Assembly (NCBI RefSeq): GCF_029633965.1
Contig: NZ_CP091277.1
Span: forward strand, 1,237,940-1,301,939
DNA: 64,000 nt
Source of the DNA: Methanogenium sp. S4BF
GTDB lineage: Archaea; Halobacteriota; Methanomicrobia; Methanomicrobiales; Methanomicrobiaceae
Reading direction: 5' to 3'
A program made the translations under genes and the position numbers. Below are positions 38,116 through 47,298 of the stretch, piece by piece; the stretch's first letter is position 1; every line of letters begins with the position of its first letter. Under the pieces are notes generated by a model, which saw only the letters and a list, made by a program, of their open reading frames with translations, was not told the origin of the DNA and ran no database searches.

Positions 38116-38691
38116 ATGAGAAAAACCGAACATAAAACCGAACCAAAAACCAAACAAAAAACCGAACCGGGAGCCGAACAGAAGGCTGAACGAAACACCA
38201 TACCGAAACCCGAACAGCATACCACCCGCACCCCCGGCCAGCCAGAGACCATCGTCCGGGGCGGGAGAGATGGTGAGGAAACGAACCGGCAGGTTATACC
38301 GAACAGAAAGGTGCAGAGATGCAGACCCGCAGTGCCGGCAGAAGAGGGCAGCCCCACCGCACCACCCTGCGCCAACAGTGAAATGTCCGGAACTGCCGGT
38401 GAACATCCGGCGGCTGAGGGCATGCAATCAGCGGTGCATGAACAAACCGCCATCCAGGCCGGGCCGGTCCCGCTCTATCTCATCCCGCAGACCATCTCCT
38501 CGGGGATTCATGCCCACGGCGGGGAGATCTCGGAGATTACCGTCCGGCGGACGGGCCAGCATGTCTACGCGATTACGCTGACCACGGTGCCGAAGCGGAA
38601 GCGGGCGCGGAAGCAGACACCCCGGCAGGGAACGAGGCAGGGAGCAGTGCGGGGAGCAAAGCAGGCCGGAGGTGACGCCGATGCAGACTGA
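38116..38691 (+). CDS. Charged protein of unknown function, first gene of the primase operon
   Basis: The 191-residue product is very hydrophilic. Residues 1-40 are Lys/Glu/Thr-rich with imperfect KTEPK repeats, and the end is Arg-rich (KRKRARKQTPRQGTRQG). The middle, PLYLIPQTISSGIHAHGGEI followed by YAITLTTVPKR, looks folded. I do not recognise the family. The next gene starts inside its end, so it belongs to the primase operon of a mobile element. The start is uncertain: ATG 38116 has no clear ribosome site. Confidence 0.55.
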   Translation: MRKTEHKTEPKTKQKTEPGAEQKAERNTIPKPEQHTTRTPGQPETIVRGGRDGEETNRQVIPNRKVQRCRPAVPAEEGSPTAPPCANSEMSGTAGEHPAAEGMQSAVHEQTAIQAGPVPLYLIPQTISSGIHAHGGEISEITVRRTGQHVYAITLTTVPKRKRARKQTPRQGTRQGAVRGAKQAGGDADAD

Positions 38692-39034
38692 GCCCGGCAC
38701 CCTCTCCCCCGGGAACGGCGGGGGGCTCTGCCTCGCCCTTGCGGAGGAAACCTACCGGCTCGCCAGAGATGACATCCACACCCTGCTCTTCTACGGGCAG
38801 AGCGTGCCCCTCACCCGGACGGAAAGGCAGGTCCACCCGGACGGCACCATTGTGGCCGCCGCGGTCATCGACGGGCATATCGCCGTCCATGTATCCGGGC
38901 GGGCCGTCCTCATCACCACACGGGCCGGGCTGTACTCCATCCCGTTTGTGAGTTTCCAGCGGGTCGCCCGCGGTGAAGCCGCCTCGGCCCCCCTCTTCCC
39001 AGCAATGCCGGCCTATGCAGGGGGCTGCCGATGA
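38681..39034 (+). CDS. Small protein of unknown function in the primase operon
   Basis: This protein has 117 residues. ATG 38681 is chosen because GGAGGTGA lies 4 bases before it. It overlaps the upstream gene by 11 bp, and its TGA overlaps the ATG of the primase gene (ATGA). The protein (LCLALAEETYRLARDDIHTL, TIVAAAVIDGHIAVHVSGRA) looks like a small alpha/beta fold. No function is recognised. Confidence 0.7.
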   Translation: MQTEPGTLSPGNGGGLCLALAEETYRLARDDIHTLLFYGQSVPLTRTERQVHPDGTIVAAAVIDGHIAVHVSGRAVLITTRAGLYSIPFVSFQRVARGEAASAPLFPAMPAYAGGCR

Positions 39035-41928
39035 ATGCCGGGCAGACGCAGGAGATACGGGAGGCCCTCTCCCTCCTCTTTTCCGAAGGTGGTGTCGTCG
39101 AACTCCGTGCGTTAGGCGACGGGGGGGTCCACAGCGGCTACTTCAGCGACTTCGATGCCCTTGCCGAGCGGGCGGCGGCGCTGGACACATTCCCCGGCGT
39201 GCACGGCGTGTATGTCACCTTAAACGAGGTGAACCCGGCCCTCCTTTCCCGCCGGGCGAACCGGGTGAAGCAGCGGCTCTCCCGGACAGACGCCACCACC
39301 GCTGACGCCGACATCTGCCGCCGCCGGTGGCTCCCCATCGACTTCGACCCGGTGCGGCCGAGCGGGGTCTCGGCGACCGATGCGGAGCATGCCGCTGCCC
39401 TCGAACGGGCCGAAACGGTGGCCGCCTGGCTCACACAGCGGGGGTTCCCGGCACCGGTCCTCGCCGACTCCGGGAACGGGGCCCACCTCCTCTACGCAAT
39501 CGACCTCCCGAACGACGGGGAGGCCGCCCGGCTGGTGAAGGAATGCCTCACCGTCCTTGATGCCCTCTTCTCAGACGGTACCGTCCACTGCGACACGGCA
39601 AACTTCAACGCAGGCCGCATCTGGAAATGCTACGGCACGACGGCCAGAAAGGGCGACCACACCCCGGAACGCCCCCACCGGCAGGCCCGCATCCTCTCTG
39701 CCCCGGATGAGCCCGCCATCGTGCCGGTCGGCCTGCTCAACGACCTCGCCAGGTCCATTCCCCGCTCCGCCCCGGAAGCGGAACAGGGCAGGCGCCGGGG
39801 CTCGTTTGACCTCGGCCGGTGGCTCGGCAGACACGGCATCGCCGTCAGGACAGAGCGGCCCTGGCAGGGAGGGACGCTCTATTCCCTTGCAGCATGCCCG
39901 TTCTCCACCGCCCACACCGACGGGGCGTTTGCCGTCCAGTTCGCAAACGGGGCGGTCTTTGCCGGGTGCCACCACGACTCCTGCGGCGGCGGGACGCAGC
40001 GGTGGCAGGAGCTCCGGGCGATGTATGAGCCGGAGCGGGCCGCGGGGAAGAGAAACGGCACGGAGTCGTCAGACGGTTCGGAGGAACCGGCGGTGGACCC
40101 CTCCCCGGTCCCATCACCCTCTTTGGCAGTACCGGATATGCAGGAATACCGGAGACAGGCCCTTGAAATCCTCACCACCGGCGATCCGCTCAGCTTCCTC
40201 CTCGACGTCTTCCACCGGGACCATGTCGGTGACCGGACCGTCGCGGAGTGCCTCATCATGTCGGTCGCCTCACAGTCCGTCGAGAACACCTCCGGGCTGC
40301 ACGTCGCCATCTCCGGCACCTCCGGCAAGGGCAAGACCCATGCCTGCAACGCGATGGTCCGGCTCCTGCCGGAAGAATACCGGCTGAAGGGCACGGTCTC
40401 CGATAAGGCACTGTACTATTATGATGACCTCCGGCCGGGGACGGTGCTCCTCTTCGATGACGTCACCCTCTCGGATGATATGCAGGAACTCCTGAAGTCG
40501 GCCACGGCGAACTTCCGGGAGCCCATCCAGCACCGGACCCTGACCCGTGAACGCCAGCTGAAGCTCTGCACCATCCCGGAGCGCTGTGTCTGGTGGCTCG
40601 CGAAGGTGGAGAGCATCGGCGACGATCAGGTGATGAACCGGATGCTCACCGTCTGGATTGACGACTCGGCCGCCCAGGACCGGGCCGTGCTTGAGCACCT
40701 GAAGAAGTCGGAAACAGGCGATATGCTCTCTTTATCGGATGACCCGGATGTGCCTGTCTGCCGGGCGATGTGGGAGATACTCAAAGGTGCGGTCCGGAAG
40801 GTGAAGATCCCGTTTGCAAAGCGCATCTGTTTCTCTGTCACGCACAACCGGCGCAACCCGGCGATGCTCTTTGACCTGATCAAGTGCCACGCCCTGCTGC
40901 ACCATCTCCAGCGGGAGACCGATGCGGACGGGACACTCATCGCCACCGGTGATGACTTTGCCTACGCCCGAACACTCTTTTCCGCCATCAACGGTGGTGG
41001 AGGCGGCCAGGAGACGAAACTGACGAAGAACGAAGCAGCGGCGCTGGAGTCGATTGCCCGGATGGACCTGCAGGTCTTCACTATCCGGCAGCTCCAGGAC
41101 ATTCTCGGACTTTCGTATTACCAGACCTACCGGCTTTTGCACGGCTATTCGGTGAACCGAACGACATACCAGGGTGTTCTCGACAAGTGCCCCGCAATCA
41201 GTCTCATCGATGCCACCGTTGCAGAGGAATTCTGCGGGGTTGAGGGGCGGCAGCGGAAACACTATTTCTCCTTTGACCTGGTGCAATACCGGAAATGGTC
41301 TGCACAAGCCGATGTATGGCTTGAGGAGGATGGAAATGATGACCGGAACGGCAATGGCCCTGATGGCAGCGGCAAAACGGGCGATACCGGAGATGGTTGC
41401 ACCTTTGCAGCAGCTTTGCATACAAAAACGAAAGATATTGCAAAGCGAAACAAAGGACGATTCGTTCATCATATTCCAAAAAAGGACAATGTAATAGAGA
41501 GATGTACAGAGAGTACACGTACTTTGCATACTTTGCAGGGATCATACAGCAATCCTGATTCGGCATCTGGTGGGAATGATGGTGTCTGTGATCCCTGCAG
41601 CATTGCAAAGAGATCCGGGAACCCGCCAATACGTGGTTCAAATGAGGATTCGGGTCACAATTCGCAGGATTATCTTTGCAAACCGGATTGCAAAGCTATG
41701 CAAAGTCACGCACCCATGCAAAAAACAGCGGAACAAGGAGCCACGCTTCCCCTCCCCGGCATCCTCGACCACCGGGACTTCCACCATTCATCCGTCTCCC
41801 TCGGCCACTGCACGCTCTGCGGTGACGGGGCGGCGGTCTATCACTCAGACGAACTGCTGGCGAGTGTCTGCGAAAGGTGCTATGCCCGGCTCGTGCGGGA
41901 GTGGAACCTGGGGGAAGGGGTGGGGTGA
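39031..41928 (+). CDS. Primase-polymerase (AEP) fused to a P-loop ATPase/helicase
   Basis: The protein has 965 residues. The N-terminal 250 show archaeo-eukaryotic primase motifs: the metal pair in LPIDFDP (D104, D106), DSGNGAHLLYAI (147-156) and GRIWKCYGTTARKGD (about 195-209). A D5/phage-helicase-like ATPase follows at about 375-640, with Walker A SGTSGKGKTHACNA and Walker B VLLFDDVTLSDD, and then a winged-helix segment (IRQLQDILGLSYYQTYRLLH). A low-complexity linker (about 790-910) comes next, ending in a zinc ribbon, CTLC and CERC. Such fusions replicate plasmids, viruses and integrated elements. The linker DNA is AT-richer and carries nine CTTTGCA copies. No integrase gene is nearby. Confidence 0.85.
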   Translation: MNAGQTQEIREALSLLFSEGGVVELRALGDGGVHSGYFSDFDALAERAAALDTFPGVHGVYVTLNEVNPALLSRRANRVKQRLSRTDATTADADICRRRWLPIDFDPVRPSGVSATDAEHAAALERAETVAAWLTQRGFPAPVLADSGNGAHLLYAIDLPNDGEAARLVKECLTVLDALFSDGTVHCDTANFNAGRIWKCYGTTARKGDHTPERPHRQARILSAPDEPAIVPVGLLNDLARSIPRSAPEAEQGRRRGSFDLGRWLGRHGIAVRTERPWQGGTLYSLAACPFSTAHTDGAFAVQFANGAVFAGCHHDSCGGGTQRWQELRAMYEPERAAGKRNGTESSDGSEEPAVDPSPVPSPSLAVPDMQEYRRQALEILTTGDPLSFLLDVFHRDHVGDRTVAECLIMSVASQSVENTSGLHVAISGTSGKGKTHACNAMVRLLPEEYRLKGTVSDKALYYYDDLRPGTVLLFDDVTLSDDMQELLKSATANFREPIQHRTLTRERQLKLCTIPERCVWWLAKVESIGDDQVMNRMLTVWIDDSAAQDRAVLEHLKKSETGDMLSLSDDPDVPVCRAMWEILKGAVRKVKIPFAKRICFSVTHNRRNPAMLFDLIKCHALLHHLQRETDADGTLIATGDDFAYARTLFSAINGGGGGQETKLTKNEAAALESIARMDLQVFTIRQLQDILGLSYYQTYRLLHGYSVNRTTYQGVLDKCPAISLIDATVAEEFCGVEGRQRKHYFSFDLVQYRKWSAQADVWLEEDGNDDRNGNGPDGSGKTGDTGDGCTFAAALHTKTKDIAKRNKGRFVHHIPKKDNVIERCTESTRTLHTLQGSYSNPDSASGGNDGVCDPCSIAKRSGNPPIRGSNEDSGHNSQDYLCKPDCKAMQSHAPMQKTAEQGATLPLPGILDHRDFHHSSVSLGHCTLCGDGAAVYHSDELLASVCERCYARLVREWNLGEGVG
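41403..41705. repeat. Cluster of nine CTTTGCA iterons inside the primase gene
   Basis: CTTTGCA occurs at 41403, 41414, 41522, 41531 and 41674; its complement TGCAAAG occurs at 41439, 41604, 41689 and 41699 (start positions). The copies fall in different reading frames, so they are not a protein repeat. The surrounding DNA is clearly lower in GC than the rest of the gene. This is the layout of an iteron-type replication origin or binding region. Confidence 0.75.
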
Positions 41929-42013
41929 TTGAAATGAACAGAATTATTCAAAAAAATTCAAATTTTAGGATTTTTGAATGGTGCCAATGTCCAACAGCAC
42001 AGGATTTTGAGAA

Positions 42014-42286
42014 TTGCACGTTAAATGCAAGGTAAAACCATACGAAAACACACACGTATCTCGTTACGAAATACACCATAAAATTCGGGTCAGTTTCGCA
42101 CAGAACAATGATGAGCGGGTGTTCCGTCCGGTCTTTGAAAAGGTGTTCAAGGATATGCCCATTCAGCGGTATGAACAGAATGACGAATTCCTTGTTCGCA
42201 TATTCAACGATTCTGCATTCATGCACGACACCATGGACCTCATGCGCTCAGACATCTACCGGAAGATCAGGACCGCACAGGTCTGA
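42014..42286 (+). CDS. Small protein of unknown function
   Basis: The 90-residue frame starts with TTG at 42014 and reads like real coding sequence (RVSFAQNNDERVFRPVFEKV, then FLVRIFNDSAFMHDTMDLMR). No domain is recognised. It lies just downstream of the primase gene on the same strand, so it may belong to the same element. The start is uncertain. Confidence 0.5.
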   Translation: MHVKCKVKPYENTHVSRYEIHHKIRVSFAQNNDERVFRPVFEKVFKDMPIQRYEQNDEFLVRIFNDSAFMHDTMDLMRSDIYRKIRTAQV

Positions 42287-42469
42287 GATTTCCTCTCTCT
42301 TTGATTGATTCGGGGAATCGTGATCATCTCCCGGCATCTGTTATTGCATGGTGACCTTCATCAGGGCAGGACGGTACAGTTCTCCTTTTTTTGGCACGTC
42401 CCCGTTCGTATCCATTACCGTGAATGTGGTCCCGGACAAACCTGGTACCCCTGCATATCCGGCAGGGCA

Positions 42470-42709
42470 TCACATCTTCGATTGTTCATCTGCTGAACCT
42501 TTTGTGCAGAAACTGATGTGTTTCAGTCCTGCATTTTTGAATGCCTGACAGTTGCGACAGACGCACCCTTTTTCCTCATGGATGCATGCACTCTTTCCGA
42601 TCGCATCAACACAGTATCCACCCTTCTCTCCGCAATTGACCCAGCTCGGACAGGTCATGCAAATACACATGCCGAGCACCTCATCCAATGTAGCAGCCTT
42701 TAGTGCCAT
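42470..42709 (-). CDS. DUF2769 cysteine-rich protein
   Basis: The 79-residue protein has eight or nine cysteines in the DUF2769 arrangement: CICMTCPSWVNCGEKGGYCV, then CIHEEKGCVCRNCQAF and FCTKG. This family is common in methanogens; a metal or Fe-S site is likely but its role is unknown. ATG 42709 follows GGGGGGAGA, and a TATA-like GATATATCC lies at about 42746-42754. Confidence 0.85.
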   Translation of the reverse strand: MALKAATLDEVLGMCICMTCPSWVNCGEKGGYCVDAIGKSACIHEEKGCVCRNCQAFKNAGLKHISFCTKGSADEQSKM

Positions 42710-42969
42710 GTCTCCCCCCCCTATTCTCTCATACCAATAAGGGGCAGGATATATCGTTAGTATAGTATAATGATTGCCACGGGCTGAAATTTTCAACACT
42801 GATTTCCCATTCCCATCAGAGCGTATGGATACTGATGTTCGGGCAGGTCTTCAGGGGTACCCTGCTGCGGAGTTTTTCACCCCGCAGGGGGAGTACATTC
42901 TTTTAAAAACGACATTCCCCCTTCCAGGCATACGGGTAAAATAACCGGATTCAGACGATAAGGGCTGAG

Positions 42970-43155
42970 ACGGACAATGGCGGATCTGGTGCGACGAAGA
43001 CGAAATACGAACCGGACCGCTCTCTCTGGGTGGCATGGGCGGCAGCGTTGTATCGGGTGCATGTGTTTTCCGGGGAATTGTGCCGTCACAGAAACGGATT
43101 GTCATTTCCGACAGATATCCCGAATCAGGGAAATGCAATGTGCGTTCGAATATGG
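42970..43155 (+). pseudogene. Relic related to the 52218-52715 gene
   Basis: The DNA at 43030-43155 aligns with the 3' part of the 52218 gene. Translated, GGMGGSVVSGACVFRGIVPS corresponds to VGMGGSVLSGAFVFWGVVPS. Homology extends weakly upstream to about 42970 (DEDEIRTGPL against DENSEPVTEPL). No start or complete frame remains. Confidence 0.7.
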
Positions 43156-43285
43156 TGCGCTCTCTACTAGCATTGAAGGCAGTCTAACGGTGCACAAAGG
43201 GGAGAGATTTCGGCGCCATTCTGCCTTTACGCGGAATCCTTTGGCCATACGCCGGTTCACCGGCAGTCGGTGTCGCCCTGAAGGG

Positions 43286-43404
43286 GTGACATCTGCGGCG
43301 ACGGGGCGGCGGTGTACCATTCGGAAGTGCAGCTCAAAAGCGTCTGCAAAGCGTGGTGTGCAGGCATGTCCGGGAGTGGAACCGGAGCCAGGGGATGATG
43401 TGAT
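43286..43404 (+). pseudogene. Relic of a second primase C-terminus
   Basis: ICGDGAAVYHSEVQLKSVCK in one frame, then HVREWNRSQG in another, match LCGDGAAVYHSDELLASVCE and LVREWNLGEG at the end of the 39031-41928 primase. At least one frameshift separates the two halves. The rest of that primase gene is not here. Confidence 0.7.
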
Positions 43405-43479
43405 GGTGAATGGGATATGTGAGGAATCTGAGGGAGGGAGTGATGCTCCCCCGATGCATCACCCTGCAGGAAATGGCCG

Positions 43480-44604
43480 CTATCGGGTAGTGCCAATAAT
43501 GTATTTGCTATAGGGGAGCTTTTGGAGAATCTCAACCGAGAGGTAACTCAGAATGAGAACCAGACAAAAGGTCACGGGATAGAACAGCCAGTCATTCCAG
43601 TCGAATCCGGCATAGGGGAATACGACGACGAAAAGCGACACAAAGGAGGCATGAACCAGGTAGATGCCGAATGAATAATGGCCGATTTTTTCCAGGAGTA
43701 TCACGTTCCGGGTTCTGTTGGCTACAAGATGCAGGGAGAGGCTGAGGCAGAGGGCAAATATGAGCACATAAAACAAGGGCGTGAGTGCCGCAGCAATATA
43801 CTGCCAGTACTGTCCGACAAAGGGATGGATGAGGGTGAGGTCATAGGCAAAGAATTTCTGAGCGTAGCCAAAGATACCAAGAACGGTGCCGCAAATCAGG
43901 GGTATCGCCATCCAGTACACGGATCTGTCCGGGACATATTTCAGCACTTCGTCATATCTGCTCAGAACAACCATCCCCAATATGAAATAGAACAGATATC
44001 CGATAAACAGGGTAGCCACCCCCAGTATCGGGGTGGCAGTTCCCATGATGTATACATCGGGTATCGGAGAGGAATTGTAGATCACTCCGATGAGGAAGGA
44101 GGCAAAGAGGAGTGCTGACGTTTGGCCTCTCGACGTGCAATAATCGTAGATCCGGACGATGGCAGGATAGAGGAGATAAAACTGGATAATCAGGACAAAA
44201 AACCAGAGGTGATAATAGCATCCGCCTGTCAGGTATCGGTATATGATATGGGGAATGTCAAAACTGACGGATGTGCCCAACACCAGTGAGCCTGCATAGG
44301 TCACTCCCAGATAAAATGTCGAAAAGATAAGATATTGGGGCAGAACGGATTTCATGCGTTTTTCATAGAACGTTTTGACATCTACTGCACCGGAATATTT
44401 GTTGTACAGGACAAAGCCGGATATGCATATGAACAGAGGTACGGCAAAATGACAGAACGCATCAATTGCCATGTATACCAACGTCAGTAGCGTAATGCCA
44501 CCCATTATCTTGAAATGATCCGAAACGTGAATGCTGATTACGGCTAAAATGGCAAAGGCCCGTAAAATATTGATTTCATCGAAGTAACGGGCCTTATTCT
44601 TCAT
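43480..44604 (-). CDS. Membrane acyltransferase of the acyltransferase-3 family
   Basis: The 374-residue protein has about ten membrane helices and begins YFDEINILRAFAILAVISIH, the typical start of this family with the catalytic His; HFAVPLFICISGFVLYNKY follows. Such enzymes acetylate sugars or surface polymers. ATG 44604 is chosen because the TATA box AATTATAATATG at about 44630-44641 would be inside a longer gene; AGGTG precedes it. Lower GC than the neighbours suggests recent arrival. It lies alone between element fragments. Confidence 0.88.
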   Translation of the reverse strand: MKNKARYFDEINILRAFAILAVISIHVSDHFKIMGGITLLTLVYMAIDAFCHFAVPLFICISGFVLYNKYSGAVDVKTFYEKRMKSVLPQYLIFSTFYLGVTYAGSLVLGTSVSFDIPHIIYRYLTGGCYYHLWFFVLIIQFYLLYPAIVRIYDYCTSRGQTSALLFASFLIGVIYNSSPIPDVYIMGTATPILGVATLFIGYLFYFILGMVVLSRYDEVLKYVPDRSVYWMAIPLICGTVLGIFGYAQKFFAYDLTLIHPFVGQYWQYIAAALTPLFYVLIFALCLSLSLHLVANRTRNVILLEKIGHYSFGIYLVHASFVSLFVVVFPYAGFDWNDWLFYPVTFCLVLILSYLSVEILQKLPYSKYIIGTTR

Positions 44605-44942
44605 TACACCTGATTTGTCAATCCGGGGCATATTATAATTATCTGAAATTTTTTTGGAGTTATGTCTATCATGGTTGTCCTGATGGTCTTTTAAAAAACA
44701 GACCGCGTGTTTTCCCATGCAGGGGCGATCAATTACCGGTACGATACATCTCTTTCAGACCAGCAAATCTGCACGATGCCGGTGGCCTCAGGCGCTGACC
44801 GGTGGAAACGTGAATTTTTGACAATGATTGCAATACAGGGAGACGAAAAGGGGAAACAAAGAAGGTGGCATGCACATTTTCGTTCCCCGGTATACCGGAC
44901 CACCGGAACGTTCGCCGGTCATCGGTCTGCCCTGGTGCGTGG

Positions 44943-45050
44943 GAGCCTCTGTGAAGAGAACGCGGCCGTCTATCATTTCCGAATCCCTGAGCCGGTGAGC
45001 GTTTGCGAAGGGGGCTGTGCCCCGCTCACGGGGGAAAATGGAACCGGAAG
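44943..45050 (+). pseudogene. Possible third relic of the primase zinc-ribbon end
   Basis: LCEENAAVYHFRIPEPVSVC followed by EGGCAPLTGEN aligns loosely with LCGDGAAVYHSDELLASVC and ERCYARLVREWN of the primase. The match is short and gapped. It may be an older copy. Confidence 0.4.
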
Positions 45051-45089
45051 AACGGGGTGCGGCAGGAAAGGGATCCGATACGGCCCGGA

Positions 45090-46223
45090 TCACCCGACCC
45101 CGCACGCCTCCCGGACCGTTCCGGCATCATACCGCAGGACGATCTGCCGGGTATTGCCGTGATACGGGGGACGAAACATCTCAATCAGCCCCAGGTTCCG
45201 GAACTTTTCGAGGCGTTCAAAGAAGAGCGTGTAGCACATCGGGACCTCTGCCTGCAGCGCCCGGTAGAGTTTGCCGGAGACCATCTCCCCCTCCCCGGTC
45301 TGGTGCAGGACGGCCATCCGGCACAGCATCCGCCGCTCGTCCTCCCGGAGTCCCCGGACGACCTGCTTCAGGTGGGGATGGCCGACCCGCAAAACGGCGG
45401 TGCGTACATCGGCCCCGGTCACCGTTTTGCGCCCGTCGGATTCCGCCAGCCGTACTGCTGCATGCAGCAGGCTGATGCCCACCCGGAGGTCGGTGTCCCG
45501 CATCGTCTCCTGCACGATGGCATCCAGCACCTTTGATGGGAGGACGTCCGGGTACAGCCCGGCCCGGACCCGGTCATGGAGAATGGCACGCACCTCCTCC
45601 TCCCCGTAGGGCGGGAAGATGACCTCATTGGGCCGGAAGACCGAGATCACCGACGGGCTGAGAAACGGGAGAATGGAGATGTCCGGGCTGTTGATTGTGG
45701 CGATGACACCGGTTTTGACGCCCGGATACTCCTCGTGCAGCCGGAGCAGGGAGCGGAGCACCCTCTCGAGGATATGGTCATGGAAGAGGAAGTTGGCATC
45801 ATCGAGGCAGATGAGAAGGACAGCACCCCGTCTGATGAGTTCTTCACACAGGGCCTCAATGAGGGAGGGGACGGAGACGCCGGAGACGGGCGGTTTCTGG
45901 CGGAACACGGCGGCGTAGATCTTCCGGAACACCCGGTATTCGGTCTGCACCGTCTGGCAGTTGACAAAGACCGGTATGATTCCGGGTATGGCCTCTTCGA
46001 TCTCGGTGAAGCACCGTTTCACCGAGGTGGTCTTCCCGGTGCCCGGCGGACCACGCAGGATCATATTGAGGGGGCGGCCGCCGTGGATGGCGGGCCGGAT
46101 GCACTCTGCGATCTGGCGAAGCTGCGTGTCACGAAACCGGAATATCTCCGGCATATGGTCAATATCAAGAACATCCAGGTCCCTGAAGAGCGTTTCATTC
46201 GACATCAAAAAATTATGCCTCAT
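45090..46223 (-). CDS. cdc6: Orc1/Cdc6-type replication initiator
   Basis: The 377-residue protein has the family start (SNETLFRDLDVLDIDHMPEI), Walker A GPPGTGKTTS, Walker B LLICLDDANFLF, sensor 1 ATINSPDI and a C-terminal winged helix (KLYRALQAEVPMCYTLFFERLEKFRNLGLIE). It binds origin repeats and loads the MCM helicase. Given the primase and element debris nearby, it may be the initiator of a mobile replicon rather than the main chromosomal copy. The AT-rich stretch 46224-46370 upstream is the usual place for an origin, but I see no clear ORB element. ATG 46205 is an alternative start. Confidence 0.92.
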   Translation of the reverse strand: MRHNFLMSNETLFRDLDVLDIDHMPEIFRFRDTQLRQIAECIRPAIHGGRPLNMILRGPPGTGKTTSVKRCFTEIEEAIPGIIPVFVNCQTVQTEYRVFRKIYAAVFRQKPPVSGVSVPSLIEALCEELIRRGAVLLICLDDANFLFHDHILERVLRSLLRLHEEYPGVKTGVIATINSPDISILPFLSPSVISVFRPNEVIFPPYGEEEVRAILHDRVRAGLYPDVLPSKVLDAIVQETMRDTDLRVGISLLHAAVRLAESDGRKTVTGADVRTAVLRVGHPHLKQVVRGLREDERRMLCRMAVLHQTGEGEMVSGKLYRALQAEVPMCYTLFFERLEKFRNLGLIEMFRPPYHGNTRQIVLRYDAGTVREACGVG

Positions 46224-46402
46224 GCACAGAGATAGGAGTGGGGATGTTTAGGGGAATACCGTGGAGGGTAAAAGTGTAATTTGCCTTTTTATGCGATTAT
46301 TTCTGATTATATGCACGATTTATGCGTTTTACTAGATCAGACACCAACTATTGCCGTGATATGGAAACGGTTACGGCTTTGAAAGCCGGTTTCGGCATGC
46401 GC

Positions 46403-46642
46403 TCACCCCACGTACTGGAAGAGCCACGCCACAATCCCGCCGGTAACTCCGCTGAGGCCGGCACAGACACCGCCCAGCCGCTTCTCTGCCCCGGTTTTTT
46501 CGGCCCGCCACCCTTCGAGTGCCCGGATACGGGCCTCAAAGTCGGCATCCGTCTCCTTCATCTCTTCAAGCGTCCGGCAGATCCATTTCACATCGCGGTG
46601 CGTCTCGATGATTTTCGCGGCCAGATCATCCTTCATTTTCAT
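46403..46642 (-). CDS. XhlA/holin-like small membrane protein
   Basis: From ATG 46642 the protein has 79 residues: a coiled-coil part (DDLAAKIIETHRDVKWICRT, EEMKETDADFEARIRALEGW) and a C-terminal hydrophobic helix (VCAGLSGVTGGIVAWLFQYV). This is the layout of XhlA-type phage haemolysin/holin accessory proteins and of related virus membrane proteins. It suggests a viral remnant. The longer frame to 46756 is not supported by a plausible protein. Confidence 0.6.
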   Translation of the reverse strand: MKMKDDLAAKIIETHRDVKWICRTLEEMKETDADFEARIRALEGWRAEKTGAEKRLGGVCAGLSGVTGGIVAWLFQYVG

Positions 46643-46797
46643 CAGCAACTCCGTATATTCTTTGTATAGGATCTGCCGGCAGGCGGGATAAGTATTACTT
46701 ATGGTAATATTTTGGCATATCTGTCGACAGGGGGCGGGTGTCACGCAGCGTGACATTCAACTATGGGAATAAGAATACGAGGCTGGGAAAAATGGAT

Positions 46798-47036
46798 TTA
46801 ATTCAGTTCAAAGAACTCTTCTCTGGTAAGATGGGTTTGTTTTTAGTATTGAAATCAGCGTTCACCGTGGCACAGGATTTCTGTGAGGGATAATAACCAA
46901 CAGCTTATTTCCAGCAGCATCCACCTTGTACAGTGCGACATGACTCCCCTTGCCCTGATGAGGGGCTACCTCAAAACCGGCTTTTTTTAATGTACGAATA
47001 ATGGTATCAGATGAAACCAGGAGGGAGTCTGGTCAT
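46798..47036 (-). pseudogene. hicA: hicA toxin gene with two frameshifts and a nonsense codon
   Basis: Read from ATG 47036, the frame breaks after MTRLP by one extra base near 47018 and continues as VSSDTIIRTLKKAGFEVAPH, GKGSHVALYK, then LLVIIPHRNPVPR. A TGA (46862-46864) stands where HicA proteins have the Gly of PRGT. After TLISILK a second frameshift leads to HLTREEFFEL and TAA at 46798-46800. The pieces together cover a whole HicA mRNA interferase, including the active-site His in KGSH. Its ATG overlaps the hicB stop. Confidence 0.8.
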
Positions 47037-47256
47037 CCCTCTCCCTCAACAATTGAGGTGAATGTATGGCGGGATGGTATGGAAGGTTCAGGATCCTTTA
47101 TGATGCCAAGAGCACGGGCATTTTCCAGATACAGCTCTATTGCCTCCTGGATAGTATCAAGTGCATCCTGGGGTGAATCACCGCAACCGGCACCTTCCAG
47201 TTCCTGGCATCCGGACACATATCCTCCTCTTCCCATATTGAAACAGTAAACCGCAT
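47033..47256 (-). pseudogene. hicB: hicB antitoxin gene with a one-base deletion
   Basis: ATG 47256 begins MRFTVSIWEEE, and after a missing base near 47224 (in a GGAAGAGGAGGA run) the frame continues GYVSGCQELEGAGCGDSPQD and AIELYLENARALG, a typical HicB sequence. In the other frame a 67-residue product from ATG 47236 is still possible but lacks the first beta-strand. The order is hicB before hicA, with ATGA overlap. Confidence 0.8.
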
Positions 47257-47298
47257 TTATGTCATTCTATCACCCGTTACTGCGTAAATGATTCATGC

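Noticed and set aside
42825-42944. A 39-codon open frame (MDTDVRAGLQGYPAAEFFTP) between the DUF2769 gene and the family B relic
   Set aside because: It is short, has no clear ribosome site and no recognised relatives; possibly another relic.
46224-46370. An Orc1-binding origin upstream of the cdc6 gene
   Set aside because: The stretch is AT-rich with a few similar ATGC(A)CGATT strings, but I could not find a repeated ORB-type element, so the call is not supported.
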